A stretch of 64,000 bases of DNA, from positions 5,764,001 through 5,828,000 of the forward strand of contig NZ_CP102931.1 of the NCBI RefSeq assembly GCF_024734665.1. The letters are read 5' to 3'. This DNA comes from Variovorax paradoxus. GTDB taxonomy: Bacteria; Pseudomonadota; Gammaproteobacteria; Burkholderiales; Burkholderiaceae_C. The notes under the pieces were generated by a model. The model did no database searches. It had not been told where the DNA came from and saw nothing but the letters and a program-made list of their open reading frames with translations. This document shows positions 23,975-32,477 of the stretch, piece after piece. A program made the position numbers and the translations under genes. The first letter of the stretch is position 1. Each line of letters begins with the position of its first letter.

Positions 23975-25182
23975 AAAGACGCCACGTCGGCCTGCAGCAC
24001 GCCGTTGCGCGCCACGATGCGGCCGCCCGCCACCACCAGCTTGCGAACGGGCCGCGAGACCACGGCCTGCGCGACGGTCTGCGCATCGACCAGCACCAGG
24101 TCGGCGCGGTTGCCTGGCACGAGGCCGTAGGCTTCGAAGCCGCAGCCGCGCGCGCCGGAGTGCGTGACGGTGCCGAGCGCCACTTCGATCTCGTCGTCGC
24201 GACGCAGGTTGTAGCGCAGGCCGATGATCATGGCGCGCTCGAGCATGTCGGGGTTGCCGTAGGGCGACCAGGTGTCGCGGATGCCGTCGTTGCCGCCGAG
24301 CACGGTCACGCCGGCCTGCCGGCAGGCCATGAGCGGCGGCACGGTGCGCGAGGGCGGCGCGCTGGTAATGAGCACGACGCCGAGCCTGGCCATGCGCGCG
24401 AGCAGTGCGTCGCGCTCGCGTTCGCTCACGTCGCCCAAACAGAAGCCGTGGCTGATGGCCACTTTGCCCTGCATGCCCAGCGCCTCGGTGCGCTGCAGGA
24501 TCAGGTCGAGCGAAAACGCGCCCATGGCGCCGGGCTCGTGCAGGTGGATGTCGATGGGGCGCTGGTGTTTGTGGGCAATGCCGAACAGCACGTCGAGCGA
24601 CTTCACCGGGTCGCCGTCGATGGCACAGGGGTCGAGGCCGCCGAGCACGTCGGCGCCCAGCGCCAGCGACTGGTCGAGCAGCTCGGCCGTGCCGGGGCGC
24701 CCGAGCAGGCCCGACTGCGGGAAGGCGACGATCTGGATCTGCTGCACCTCGCGCAGCGCCTCGCGCGTGCGCAGGGTGCCTTCGAGGTGGCGCAGGCCGG
24801 CCTGCGTGTCGACATCGACGTGCGTGCGCAGCCGCGTGGTGCCGAGCGCGAGAAAGGCCTTGGCCAGCACCAGCGACTGCGTGGCCGCGTCGTGCCCGCT
24901 GGAGTGGCGGAAGACGCGCTCGTTCTCGATCTTGTCGGTGAGGTTGGTGCCGACCTCGTTGCGATACCAGTCCATGCCCCACATCGTCTTGTCGAGGTGG
25001 GTGTGGCCTTCGACGAGGCCTGGCAGCAGCAAGGCGCCGTTGCCGTCTTCGATGGTGGCGCCGGCCGGCGCGGCGAGCGCGGCGCCCAGCTCGGCGATCT
25101 CGGTGATGTGCCCGTCCTGCACCCGCACGTCGACCGGGGACGCGCCCATGGGGCGCACGTTGCGGATCAGGAGCGATGGCAT
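23971..25182 (-). CDS. Cytosine deaminase-like amidohydrolase (CodA/AtzC type)
   Basis: 403 residues from the ATG at 25182. Amidohydrolase metal ligands are in place: H-T-H-L-D-K (about 62-67), H-L-H-E (near 205), I-S-H-G (near 235) and G-G-N-D-G-I-R-D (near 300). The H-x-H-L-D-K form and the G-I-R-D-x-W-x-P-Y-G-N segment are shared by CodA and AtzC-type enzymes that deaminate pyrimidines or s-triazines. The reaction is probably hydrolytic deamination of a ring amine. It sits between a Na+/solute symporter and a CynX-like transporter. Confidence 0.85.
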   Translation of the reverse strand: MPSLLIRNVRPMGASPVDVRVQDGHITEIAELGAALAAPAGATIEDGNGALLLPGLVEGHTHLDKTMWGMDWYRNEVGTNLTDKIENERVFRHSSGHDAATQSLVLAKAFLALGTTRLRTHVDVDTQAGLRHLEGTLRTREALREVQQIQIVAFPQSGLLGRPGTAELLDQSLALGADVLGGLDPCAIDGDPVKSLDVLFGIAHKHQRPIDIHLHEPGAMGAFSLDLILQRTEALGMQGKVAISHGFCLGDVSERERDALLARMARLGVVLITSAPPSRTVPPLMACRQAGVTVLGGNDGIRDTWSPYGNPDMLERAMIIGLRYNLRRDDEIEVALGTVTHSGARGCGFEAYGLVPGNRADLVLVDAQTVAQAVVSRPVRKLVVAGGRIVARNGVLQADVASL

Positions 25183-25207
25183 GTTGAAAGTCCGTTCGTT
25201 GAAAGCA

Positions 25208-26683
25208 TCAGGCAGGTTGCGCTGCAACGGTACGCGGCACGATGCGCGCCGTGAAGAGCGCCACGATCACGAACACCAGCGCATTCGTCGCCAGCGCCAC
25301 GAGCCCGATGTTGAGCGACTTGAAGACGACCGGTGCAGCCGGGAACAGCGTACCCAGGTTCGAGCTCGTGGTCATCATGAAGGCCAGCACCGCGCCGCCC
25401 GCCAGGATGCCCGCAAAGGCCGCGTGCTTGTTGCCGAAGGGCTTCTTCATGAGGCTGAACAGCAGCGAGGGCAGCAGCTGCGTGAGCAGGCTCGACGCGA
25501 AGATGGCTACCGATACGATGGTGGTGCCGCCGCGCAGCACGAAGTACACCGCCACCAGCGCAAACACCGGCAGCACGCCGCGCGCCACGCGCGACACCTG
25601 CTTGTCGGTGGCGTTGTGCGCAAAGCCTTCCTTGTAGACGTTCTTGCCGATCACGGTGGAGGCCGTGAGCAGAATCATCGAGCCCGGCACCAGCGCAGTG
25701 AGCACGCCCGTGCCGCCGATCACGCCAACGAACCACGGATCGAACGTGTGCTTCACGAGGCCGAACAGGGCAAGGTCAACGTCCGAGCCCTTGAGCCCCG
25801 GCACCTGCAGGATGGCCGCGAAGCCGACTAGGAACAGGAAGGCGATGACCACCTGGTACAGCGGCATCAGGATGGTGTTGCGGCGCACCGCGCTCGCGCT
25901 CCTGGCGGCATACACCGAGGTGAGGTTGAACGGGTACAGGTAGTAGCCCAGCGCCGTCAGCAGGATGGTCGAGTTGTACCAGGTGAGGTTCAGGCCTTCT
26001 TTCGGGAACTCGAAGAAGCCCGGGTTGGCCGCGTGGATGGCGGTGAACATGGGCGTGACGCCGCCGTAGTAGTGCCACGGCAGGTAGATGCCGAGGAACA
26101 CGGCGAGCGCGAGGATGAGCACGTCTTTCACGATGGCGATGCTGGCCGAACCGTGGATGCCCGAGAAGAGGATGTAGCTCACCATGACCACAGTGCCGAT
26201 CCAGATGGCAACCTGCGGCGCGATGGAGCCGTACGAGGCCTCCGACACGATGATGCCGAGCCCTCGCAGCTGGATGGTCAGCAGCGCGACCATGCCCATG
26301 AGCGCCACGATGGACACCAGCACGCCGAGCGGGCGGCTGTCGTACTTGTGCGCGAAGAAGTCGGAGAACGACACCAGCTTGTGCGCGGTGGCGTAGCGCC
26401 AGATGGCAGGCAGCATCCAGAAGGCCATGAGGTAGGCCAGCCCGCCGTAGGCCAGGATGTAGAAGGCCGGCGAGCCCTTGCTGTACGACCAGCCGCTCGC
26501 GCCCAAAAAGGTGAAGGTGGAAAACGATTCGCCCGCCATCAGCAGGAACACCATGATCGCGCCCAGCCCGCGCCCGCCGAGCGCCCATTGCTCCAGGCTC
26601 ATGGTGCGGCCGCGCCGCGCGAGCACCGCGAGGCCCAGCGCGCCGACGACGAACAGGGCGATCACGCCGAGTGCGGCGTTCAT
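25208..26683 (-). CDS. Sodium/solute symporter (SSS family)
   Basis: 491 residues with about 13 membrane segments. Family marks include G-A-I-M-V-F-L-L-M-A-G-E-S-F-S-T-F-T-F-L-G-A-S-G-W near the start and a Tyr/Pro-rich Y-Y-L-Y-P-F-N-L-T helix. It would import an organic solute with Na+. The ATG at 26683 overlaps the DUF3311 stop (ATGA), a common pairing for this symporter subgroup. Given the downstream deaminases, the solute is probably a pyrimidine-like base or related nitrogen heterocycle (inference). Confidence 0.88.
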   Translation of the reverse strand: MNAALGVIALFVVGALGLAVLARRGRTMSLEQWALGGRGLGAIMVFLLMAGESFSTFTFLGASGWSYSKGSPAFYILAYGGLAYLMAFWMLPAIWRYATAHKLVSFSDFFAHKYDSRPLGVLVSIVALMGMVALLTIQLRGLGIIVSEASYGSIAPQVAIWIGTVVMVSYILFSGIHGSASIAIVKDVLILALAVFLGIYLPWHYYGGVTPMFTAIHAANPGFFEFPKEGLNLTWYNSTILLTALGYYLYPFNLTSVYAARSASAVRRNTILMPLYQVVIAFLFLVGFAAILQVPGLKGSDVDLALFGLVKHTFDPWFVGVIGGTGVLTALVPGSMILLTASTVIGKNVYKEGFAHNATDKQVSRVARGVLPVFALVAVYFVLRGGTTIVSVAIFASSLLTQLLPSLLFSLMKKPFGNKHAAFAGILAGGAVLAFMMTTSSNLGTLFPAAPVVFKSLNIGLVALATNALVFVIVALFTARIVPRTVAAQPA

Positions 26684-26892
26684 CGGGCGTCTCCCTTGGC
26701 ATCGGCCGCGTCGAGGTCGCCTTCGGCGCGGTCGATGACCACCATGATCAGCGAGGTCAGCACCAGCCAGCTGACATTCCACACCATCAGAAAGGGCATG
26801 CCGAGCACGAAGGTGGGCGCGACGGAGGACAGCCATCCCCCGCTGAAGAAAGCGGCTACCGGCAGCGCGGCCAGCCATTTGGCGGATTTCAT
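26680..26892 (-). CDS. DUF3311 small membrane protein
   Basis: 70 residues, two hydrophobic segments, with the P-x-F-V-L-G-M-P-F-L-M-V-W-N-V-S-W pattern of DUF3311. Such proteins usually precede an SSS symporter and are thought to be an accessory subunit. The ATG at 26892 was chosen because the frame upstream lacks a site and the family begins here. It is the first gene of the five-gene operon and lies about 45 bp from the nearer GntR operator. Confidence 0.82.
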   Translation of the reverse strand: MKSAKWLAALPVAAFFSGGWLSSVAPTFVLGMPFLMVWNVSWLVLTSLIMVVIDRAEGDLDAADAKGDAR

Positions 26893-26935
26893 GGATTGCC
26901 TCGATTCCTGTTCTGGTTGAGATTCGAATTCAATT

Positions 26936-26970
26936 TTGGTCAACCATATACAATTATTTTGGTTAACCAA
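26936..26970. promoter_or_regulatory. Two GntR-type operators
   Basis: TTGGTCAACCA (26936-26946) and the perfect palindrome TTGGTTAACCAA (26959-26970) lie about 23 bp apart, roughly two helical turns, between the divergent DUF3311 operon and the GntR gene. The TTGGTnAACCA core fits FadR-subfamily (FCD) operators. Confidence 0.7.
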
Positions 26971-27059
26971 ACGAGACGAATGGTACGGAGCGAGAGGGGC
27001 CGCGTCAATCCGGGGGATTTCCCGGAGGCGACACGGCGCGGGCAATAATCCCCACGCCT

Positions 27060-27824
27060 ATGCCTTCCACCGCACGCAAAACCCCCACTTCCGCCGCCCC
27101 TGCAGAGCCCACCGACGCCGACGAAGCCAACGTGGACGAACGCGTCTACGCCGCCGTGTCGAAGGCACTGCTCAGCGGCAAGCTGCGCCCGGGCACACCG
27201 CTACGCGAACGCGCGCTGGCCGAGGCGCTGGGCTGCACGCGCGGCGCGGTGCGCAAGGTGCTGGCGCGGCTGGGGTCGGAAAAACGGCTGGTGCTGGAGC
27301 ACAACCGCGGCGCCTTCGTGCCCAACCCGTCGATCGACGACATGCGCGGCATCTACCGCGCGCGCCGCATCGTCGAAGCCGGGCTGGTGACCACGCTGTT
27401 CGGCAACCTCGAACGCGAGCAGGTGGCCGCGCTGCGCAAGCACGTGCAGGCGGAGCAGAAGGCGTTCAAGGAAGGCAGGCGCGAAGACTCGATCCGGCTG
27501 GCGGGCGACTTCCACCTGCTGCTGGCGGAGATGGCGGGCAGCGACGAGCTGCTCTCGTACATTCGCCGGCTGATTTCGAACACCGAGCTCTACAAGGCGC
27601 TGTATGACTCCGCCGAAGCCGCAAGCTGCGCGCCGCGCGAGCATGAGCAGATCATCGAAGCGCTGACGACCGGCAAGTCGCTCGACAAGGCGCTGGCCGT
27701 GGCGCTGGAGCATCTCGACGAGCTGGAGCAGCGCGTCATCGCGGGTGCAGCGGCCGAGCAGGAAGTGGACCTGGCGACGCTGCTGAACGGCGGCGGCAAC
27801 ACCGCGCACGGGCACAGCCACTGA
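27060..27824 (+). CDS. GntR-family regulator (FCD/FadR subgroup)
   Basis: 254 residues. The winged HTH lies at about 28-95 (L-R-E-R-A-L-A-E-A-L-G-C-T-R-G-A-V-R-K-V-L). The C-terminal FCD domain (about 100-235) has the metal/ligand histidine positions (D-F-H-L-L-L-A-E, H-E-Q-I-I-E-A-L, L-E-H-L). It is divergent from the symporter/deaminase operon and the most likely regulator of it through the two palindromes at 26936-26970. A His-rich tail (H-G-H-S-H) is a small oddity. Confidence 0.9.
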   Translation: MPSTARKTPTSAAPAEPTDADEANVDERVYAAVSKALLSGKLRPGTPLRERALAEALGCTRGAVRKVLARLGSEKRLVLEHNRGAFVPNPSIDDMRGIYRARRIVEAGLVTTLFGNLEREQVAALRKHVQAEQKAFKEGRREDSIRLAGDFHLLLAEMAGSDELLSYIRRLISNTELYKALYDSAEAASCAPREHEQIIEALTTGKSLDKALAVALEHLDELEQRVIAGAAAEQEVDLATLLNGGGNTAHGHSH

Positions 27825-27887
27825 GGCATCCACGCTTCGCTCGCGGGCGAAGTGTCGGTTGGCAGGGCTCGCGATGATCGGGGCACC

Positions 27888-28799
27888 ATGCACACGCTCT
27901 CCCCCACCAGCAAGCCCCACACCAACGTCGCCTTCGAATGGGCGCTGCTCGCGCTGCTTGCCACCTGCTGGGGCGCTTCGTACACCTTCATCAAGATCGG
28001 CGTCGCGACGATCCCGCCGGTCACGCTGATTGCGGCGCGCACGTTGATTGCCGGCTTGCTGCTGCTCGCGGTGCTGCACATGCGCGGCGTGAAGCTGCCG
28101 ACGGAGCCGGCGATGTGGTGGCGCTTCGCGCTGCAGGCATGCCTGAACAGCGTGCTGCCCTTCACGCTCATTGCGTGGGCTGAACGCAGCGTCGATGCGG
28201 GCTTGGCGACCATCCTCAACTCGACCTCGCCGATCTTCATCTTCCTGCTGGGGCTGGGCCTCGGCGGCTCCGAGAGGCCCACGCTGCGCCGCCTGTTCGG
28301 CGTGGGCGCGGGGCTGGCGGGCATCTGCCTGATCGTCGGCTTCGAGGCGCTGAACGGGCTCGGGCATTCGCTGCTTGCGCAGCTCGGGCTGGTGGCCGCC
28401 GCCGTCTGCTACGGCTGCGCCGCGATGTTCGGCCGCGTGTTCAGGGGGCTGGACCCGATGGTGCCGGCCGCCGGTTCGCTGCTGAGCGGCACGGCGATGC
28501 TGCTGCCCGCAAGCCTTGTGATCGACCGGCCGTGGACGCTCGCGCCGTCAGCGGCTTCAATGATGGCGGTGCTGGCGCTCGCGGTGCTCTCTACTGCACT
28601 GGCCTTCACGATCTACTTCCGGCTCATCAAGACGCTGGGGCCGATGTCGACGGCCGCGCAGGCTTATCTGCGCGTGCCCATCGGCGTGATGATCGGCGTG
28701 GTGTTTCTTGGCGAGGCACCGGCGCCCACGGCGTGGGCCGGCCTTGCCTGCATCATGGCCGGCGTGATCGCGATGACGATGCCGGCGCGCCGGGCGTGA
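27888..28799 (+). CDS. EamA-family (DMT) transporter
   Basis: 303 residues with ten hydrophobic segments in two EamA repeats; the first begins L-L-A-T-C-W-G-A-S-Y-T-F-I-K and a matching A-E-R-S-V-D-A-G-L-A-T-I-L-N-S-T-S-P-I-F pattern follows helix 3. Such inner-membrane proteins usually export metabolites or amino acids. The ATG at 27888 was preferred over a start 12 codons earlier that would add a charged stretch. Substrate unknown. It is convergent with the Bug-type binding protein gene. Confidence 0.88.
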   Translation: MHTLSPTSKPHTNVAFEWALLALLATCWGASYTFIKIGVATIPPVTLIAARTLIAGLLLLAVLHMRGVKLPTEPAMWWRFALQACLNSVLPFTLIAWAERSVDAGLATILNSTSPIFIFLLGLGLGGSERPTLRRLFGVGAGLAGICLIVGFEALNGLGHSLLAQLGLVAAAVCYGCAAMFGRVFRGLDPMVPAAGSLLSGTAMLLPASLVIDRPWTLAPSAASMMAVLALAVLSTALAFTIYFRLIKTLGPMSTAAQAYLRVPIGVMIGVVFLGEAPAPTAWAGLACIMAGVIAMTMPARRA

Positions 28800-28826
28800 A
28801 CTGAACCACGGCCCGTAGCTGGCAGC

Positions 28827-29828
28827 TCAGTCGATGCTGATGTTCGCAGCCTTCGCGACTTCGGCCCACTTCACGCGGTTGTCGTGCACGGTCTTCTTGA
28901 ACTGTGCCGGCGATTCGATGCGCACGGTGTTGCCCTGGCTCTCGAAGCGCTCGCGGATCTCGGGCTGCTCGAGCACCGCCTTCACGGCGGCGTTGAGCTT
29001 GTCGACGATCTGCGGGTCGGTGCCCTTGGGCGCGAAAATGCCGAACCAGATCGAGCTGTCGAAGCCCTTGGTGCCCGGCAGGCCGCTCGATGCGATGGTG
29101 GGCACTTCTTTCACCGCCGGCACGGCCGCGGCGGTGGTCACGCCCAGCAGGCGCACCTTGCCGGCCTTGTAGTGCGGAAGGATGGTCTGCACCTGGTTCA
29201 TGATGCAGCAGGTCTCGCCGCGCACCACCGAAGTGATGGCCTCGGGGCCGCCCTTGTAGGGCACGTGCACCATGTTCAGGCCCAGGCGCGAGTTGAATTC
29301 GGCAAAGGCCATGTGCGTGCCCGCGCCGTTGCCTGTAGACGCATAGTTGTACTTGCCGGGGTTGGCCTTGACCAGCTCGACGAATTCCTTCAAGGTCTTG
29401 ACGTTGATCACGTCGGGATTGATGGTGAGCACGTTCGACACGTCGAGCACCGGCGCCACCGGAATGAAGTCGGCTTCCACATCGAAGGGCAGCTTCTTGT
29501 AGAGCGCGGCGTTGCTGCCGTGCGTGGCGGCTGTGCCGAAGGCAAGCGTGTAGCCGTCGGGCTTCGAGTGGGCCACGTAGTCGCTGGCGATGTTGCCTGC
29601 GGCGCCAGACTTGTAGTCGATGACGACGGGCCGCCCGAGCTGCTTTGCCAGCGGCTCCTGGATGACGCGGGCCACCACGTCGACGCCCGAGCCGGCCGGA
29701 AAGCCCATGATCAGCGTGACGGGTTGCTGCGGCCAGTCCTGTTGAGCGAAGGCCGCAGGCACAGCTAGCGAGGCCGCGGCCAGCAGCAATACGCGGCGGG
29801 CAAGACGAGTGAGTGGAGAATGGGCCAT
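28827..29828 (-). CDS. Bug-family (tripartite tricarboxylate transporter) substrate-binding protein
   Basis: 333 residues with a signal peptide (L-A-V-P-A-A-F-A cleavage). The Bug pattern is clear: W-P-Q-Q-P-V-T-L-I-M-G-F-P-A-G, then V-I-D-Y-K-S-G-A-A-G-N-I-A, and H-V-P-Y-K-G-G-P-E-A-I. These periplasmic proteins bind carboxylates or aromatic acids; hundreds are orphan in Burkholderiales. No TctA/TctB membrane genes are nearby, so this is an orphan binding protein with unknown ligand. It is divergent from the Nudix-MBL gene. Confidence 0.92.
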   Translation of the reverse strand: MAHSPLTRLARRVLLLAAASLAVPAAFAQQDWPQQPVTLIMGFPAGSGVDVVARVIQEPLAKQLGRPVVIDYKSGAAGNIASDYVAHSKPDGYTLAFGTAATHGSNAALYKKLPFDVEADFIPVAPVLDVSNVLTINPDVINVKTLKEFVELVKANPGKYNYASTGNGAGTHMAFAEFNSRLGLNMVHVPYKGGPEAITSVVRGETCCIMNQVQTILPHYKAGKVRLLGVTTAAAVPAVKEVPTIASSGLPGTKGFDSSIWFGIFAPKGTDPQIVDKLNAAVKAVLEQPEIRERFESQGNTVRIESPAQFKKTVHDNRVKWAEVAKAANISID

Positions 29829-29969
29829 GACAGTCTTTCGGTCGTTCAGTCTTTTGTCTTCAATGCACGCAGTGCAAGCGCGGATTGTGGCGCGCCGCTG
29901 ATGCCCGATTCCATATGAGCTTATGCGCGGCGACATGCATGTATCGCGCCTGCTCCCCATAATTGCCCC

Positions 29970-31634
29970 ATGGTCCGTTCCTCCCAACAACTACACACCC
30001 CACGCGAGCCCGCGCCCCTGCGCGCGGCCGCCACGGTGCTGCTGCTGCGCGACAGCGCCGCCGGCATCGAAGTGCTGATGACCCGCCGCTCGGCCACTGC
30101 CAGTTTTGCGCCCGGCGCCTATGTTTTTCCCGGCGGCCACATCGACGACGCCGACGAAGCGGCCAAGCGCATCGCCACGCGCCGCCCCACACAAAGCCGC
30201 GTGCAGCGCACGCAGGCCATCGCGGCCATTCGCGAGGCTTTCGAAGAGCTGGGCATCCTGCTCGCACACCATGCCGACGGAAGCCCTGTCAGAGCCGAAG
30301 AAGTCGCGGCAATGGACCGCGGCGACACCGCCGGCACCGCCTTTGCCGACCAGTGCGCGGCACGCGGACTGGTGCTCGACTCAGACCGCGTGTTCACCTT
30401 CGCGCACTGGATGACCGACCGCGACCTGCCCAAGCGCTTCGACGTGCCCTTTCTGGTGGCGCGCATGCCCGAAGGCCAGACGCCCACTGCCGACGAGAGC
30501 GAGCAGTTCGAGCCCAGCTGGGTGCATCCGGCCGATGCACTCGCGCGCCATGAGGCCGGCACCTTCTTCATGATTTTCCCGACCGTGCGCACGCTGCAGC
30601 GCATGGCCGCGTACCCCACCGTCGATGCCCTGCTCGCGGCCTGTGCCAGCGAGGCCCCGCTGTGGACCAGCTGCCCGCGCGCCGGCCTGCTCAAGGGCGA
30701 GGACGCGCGCTACATGGAACACGAGTCGCCCTATGGCGAACTCGCTCTGGTGTGCCCCGATGGCCAGCTCCTGCACGCGCTCGACTGGCAGAGCGAGCAC
30801 CCGGTGTCGCTGCTGAAGAACGTGATGCGCCTCACCGCGCCCAACCCGAGCGCGATGACTGGCCCGGGCACCAACAGCTACATCGTGGGCGACGCGGCGA
30901 CGGGCTACATCGTGATCGACCCGGGCCCGAACGACTTCGACCACATCGGCCGGCTGTGGCGCGCTACGAAGGGCGACATCCGCATGATCGTCTGCACGCA
31001 CTCGCATGCCGATCACTCGCCGGGTGCGGCGCCGCTGCAGGCGCTGTGCAAGAACGGCAAGCCGCCGATCCTGGGCCTGGCCTCGAAGCCGACCGCGCGT
31101 GCCACCGCGCGCTTCACGCCCGAGCGCGAACTGGCCGATGGCGAGCGCCTCGTGCTGTCGGATACCACGGCCGACGGCGAAGCCATTGCCCACACGCTGC
31201 GCGTGATCCACACGCCCGGCCATGCAGCCAACCACCTGTGCCTGGTGCTGGAAGAAGACGGCCTGCTGTTCTCCGGCGACCACATCCTCAACGGCAGCAC
31301 CACGGTGGTCGATCCACCCGATGGCGACATGAACGCGTATCTCGATTCGCTCGACACGCTCGACGCAGCTTGCGAGGCCGGCGGCATCGAGTTCATCCTG
31401 CCCGCGCACGGCTACGCGATCGGCTTTGCACGCACCGCCATCGGCATGCTGAAGGCGCACCGCCTGAAGCGCGAAGCCAAGATCGCCGCCGCGATGCAGA
31501 AGCTGCCCGAAGGCACGCCCGAAGAATGGCTGCCGCTGGCCTACGACGACGTGCCCGAACGCATGTGGCCGGTGGCGGCCCGCTCGCTGGCCGCGCACGT
31601 GGCGCGCATCCGCCAACTGGCGGCGCCCCAATGA
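29970..31634 (+). CDS. Nudix hydrolase fused to a metallo-beta-lactamase-fold hydrolase
   Basis: 554 residues. The N-terminal Nudix domain (about 15-235) has the box split by an insertion: F-P-G-G-H-I, then about 30 residues later A-I-R-E-A-F-E-E-L-G-I-L, as in NUDT19-like proteins. The C-terminal MBL domain (about 290-520) has T-H-S-H-A-D-H-S-P-G, H-T-P-G-H-A-A-N-H, F-S-G-D-H-I and L-P-A-H-G as zinc ligands and resembles LACTB2-type hydrolases. The substrates are unknown; nucleotide/CoA derivatives and an RNA or thioester are family options. Its TGA overlaps the next gene's ATG. Confidence 0.88.
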   Translation: MVRSSQQLHTPREPAPLRAAATVLLLRDSAAGIEVLMTRRSATASFAPGAYVFPGGHIDDADEAAKRIATRRPTQSRVQRTQAIAAIREAFEELGILLAHHADGSPVRAEEVAAMDRGDTAGTAFADQCAARGLVLDSDRVFTFAHWMTDRDLPKRFDVPFLVARMPEGQTPTADESEQFEPSWVHPADALARHEAGTFFMIFPTVRTLQRMAAYPTVDALLAACASEAPLWTSCPRAGLLKGEDARYMEHESPYGELALVCPDGQLLHALDWQSEHPVSLLKNVMRLTAPNPSAMTGPGTNSYIVGDAATGYIVIDPGPNDFDHIGRLWRATKGDIRMIVCTHSHADHSPGAAPLQALCKNGKPPILGLASKPTARATARFTPERELADGERLVLSDTTADGEAIAHTLRVIHTPGHAANHLCLVLEEDGLLFSGDHILNGSTTVVDPPDGDMNAYLDSLDTLDAACEAGGIEFILPAHGYAIGFARTAIGMLKAHRLKREAKIAAAMQKLPEGTPEEWLPLAYDDVPERMWPVAARSLAAHVARIRQLAAPQ

Positions 31635-32353
31635 ACATGAAAACTGCTCCCGTCGAAGACGAAGGTATCCGCCTTGCCAAGCGCGTGGCCGCAATGGCCG
31701 GCGTGTCGCGGCGCGAAGCCGAACTGCTGATAGAGAACGGCGCAGTGCGAGTCGATGGCGTGCCGCAGATGCTGCCCCAGTCGCGCGTGCTGCCGCACCA
31801 GCAGGTCGAGATCGAGGCTGGCGCCAAGCCCGAGCCCGTAGTGCCTGTCACATTGCTTCTGTACAAGCCTGCCGGCATGGCAACCGACACCGCGCACCGC
31901 CTGCTGGTAGCTGCGAACCATCACGAGCCCGAGCGCGCCGGACAGCGCTTTCTGCCGGCGCATGCAAAGGCACAGCGCTGCATGACGCCGCTCGAAACCG
32001 GCGCCAGCGGGCTGGTCGCGTACACGCAGGAGTTCCGCATCGAACGCAAGCTGCAGGAAGACGCGGGCATCCTCGAACACGAAGTAATGGTGGACGTGGC
32101 CGGCCCGGTGAGCCCCGAGGTGCTGGCGCGGCTGGAGCGCTCGCCGGCGCGCGTGAGCATCGGCCGCCAGAGCGACGAGCAGACGGGCCTGCGCTTTGCG
32201 CTCAAGGGCGCGCGGCCGGGGCAGATTGCCAACATCTGCGACGGCGTAAACCTGCGCATTCTGGCGATGCGGCGCATCCGCATCGGCCGCGTGCCGCTGG
32301 CGGGGCTGCAGCCCGGGCAGTGGCGCTACCTTGCACCCCACGAACGCTTCTGA
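31631..32353 (+). CDS. S4-domain RNA-binding protein, degenerate RsuA/RluF-like pseudouridine synthase
   Basis: 240 residues. An S4 domain is seen at about 12-60 (R-L-A-K-R-V-A-A-M-A-G-V-S-R-R-E-A-E-L-L-I). A region follows that tracks the RsuA/RluB/RluF fold (L-L-Y-K-P-A-G-M-A-T-D), ending with L-R-I-L-A-M-R-R-I-R-I-G. The catalytic motif, normally G-R-L-D-x-x-S/T-x-G-L, reads T-P-L-E-T-G-A-S-G-L. The Gly-Arg pair is missing and the active-site Asp is Glu, so catalysis is doubtful. It may bind rRNA without modifying it. The ATG overlaps the preceding stop, indicating one operon with the Nudix-MBL gene. Confidence 0.8.
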   Translation: MNMKTAPVEDEGIRLAKRVAAMAGVSRREAELLIENGAVRVDGVPQMLPQSRVLPHQQVEIEAGAKPEPVVPVTLLLYKPAGMATDTAHRLLVAANHHEPERAGQRFLPAHAKAQRCMTPLETGASGLVAYTQEFRIERKLQEDAGILEHEVMVDVAGPVSPEVLARLERSPARVSIGRQSDEQTGLRFALKGARPGQIANICDGVNLRILAMRRIRIGRVPLAGLQPGQWRYLAPHERF

Positions 32354-32441
32354 AAAACAACAACGAAGAAATAAAGAAGAGAAGAGAAAGAGGACGACAA
32401 CGACGATGCACCGCATGTTCGCGGCCTGCAATTTTCAGCCA

Positions 32442-32459
32442 GCGGCCCCGATGGGCCGC
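32442..32459. other. GC hairpin upstream of the lipoprotein gene
   Basis: GCGGCCC-4 nt-GGGCCGC, a perfect 7-bp stem without T-tract, 18 bp before the ATG at 32478. A purine-rich A/G tract (32354-32400) precedes it. It may affect translation or end the upstream operon weakly. Confidence 0.3.
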
Positions 32460-32477
32460 CGTCAGGGAGACTGAGCC

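Noticed and set aside
22697..24982. A single 761-codon protein joining the MFS transporter and the amidohydrolase region
   Set aside because: The upstream part of this frame is out of phase with the real amidohydrolase (23971-25182). The MFS starts at GTG 23974 with a GTGA overlap.
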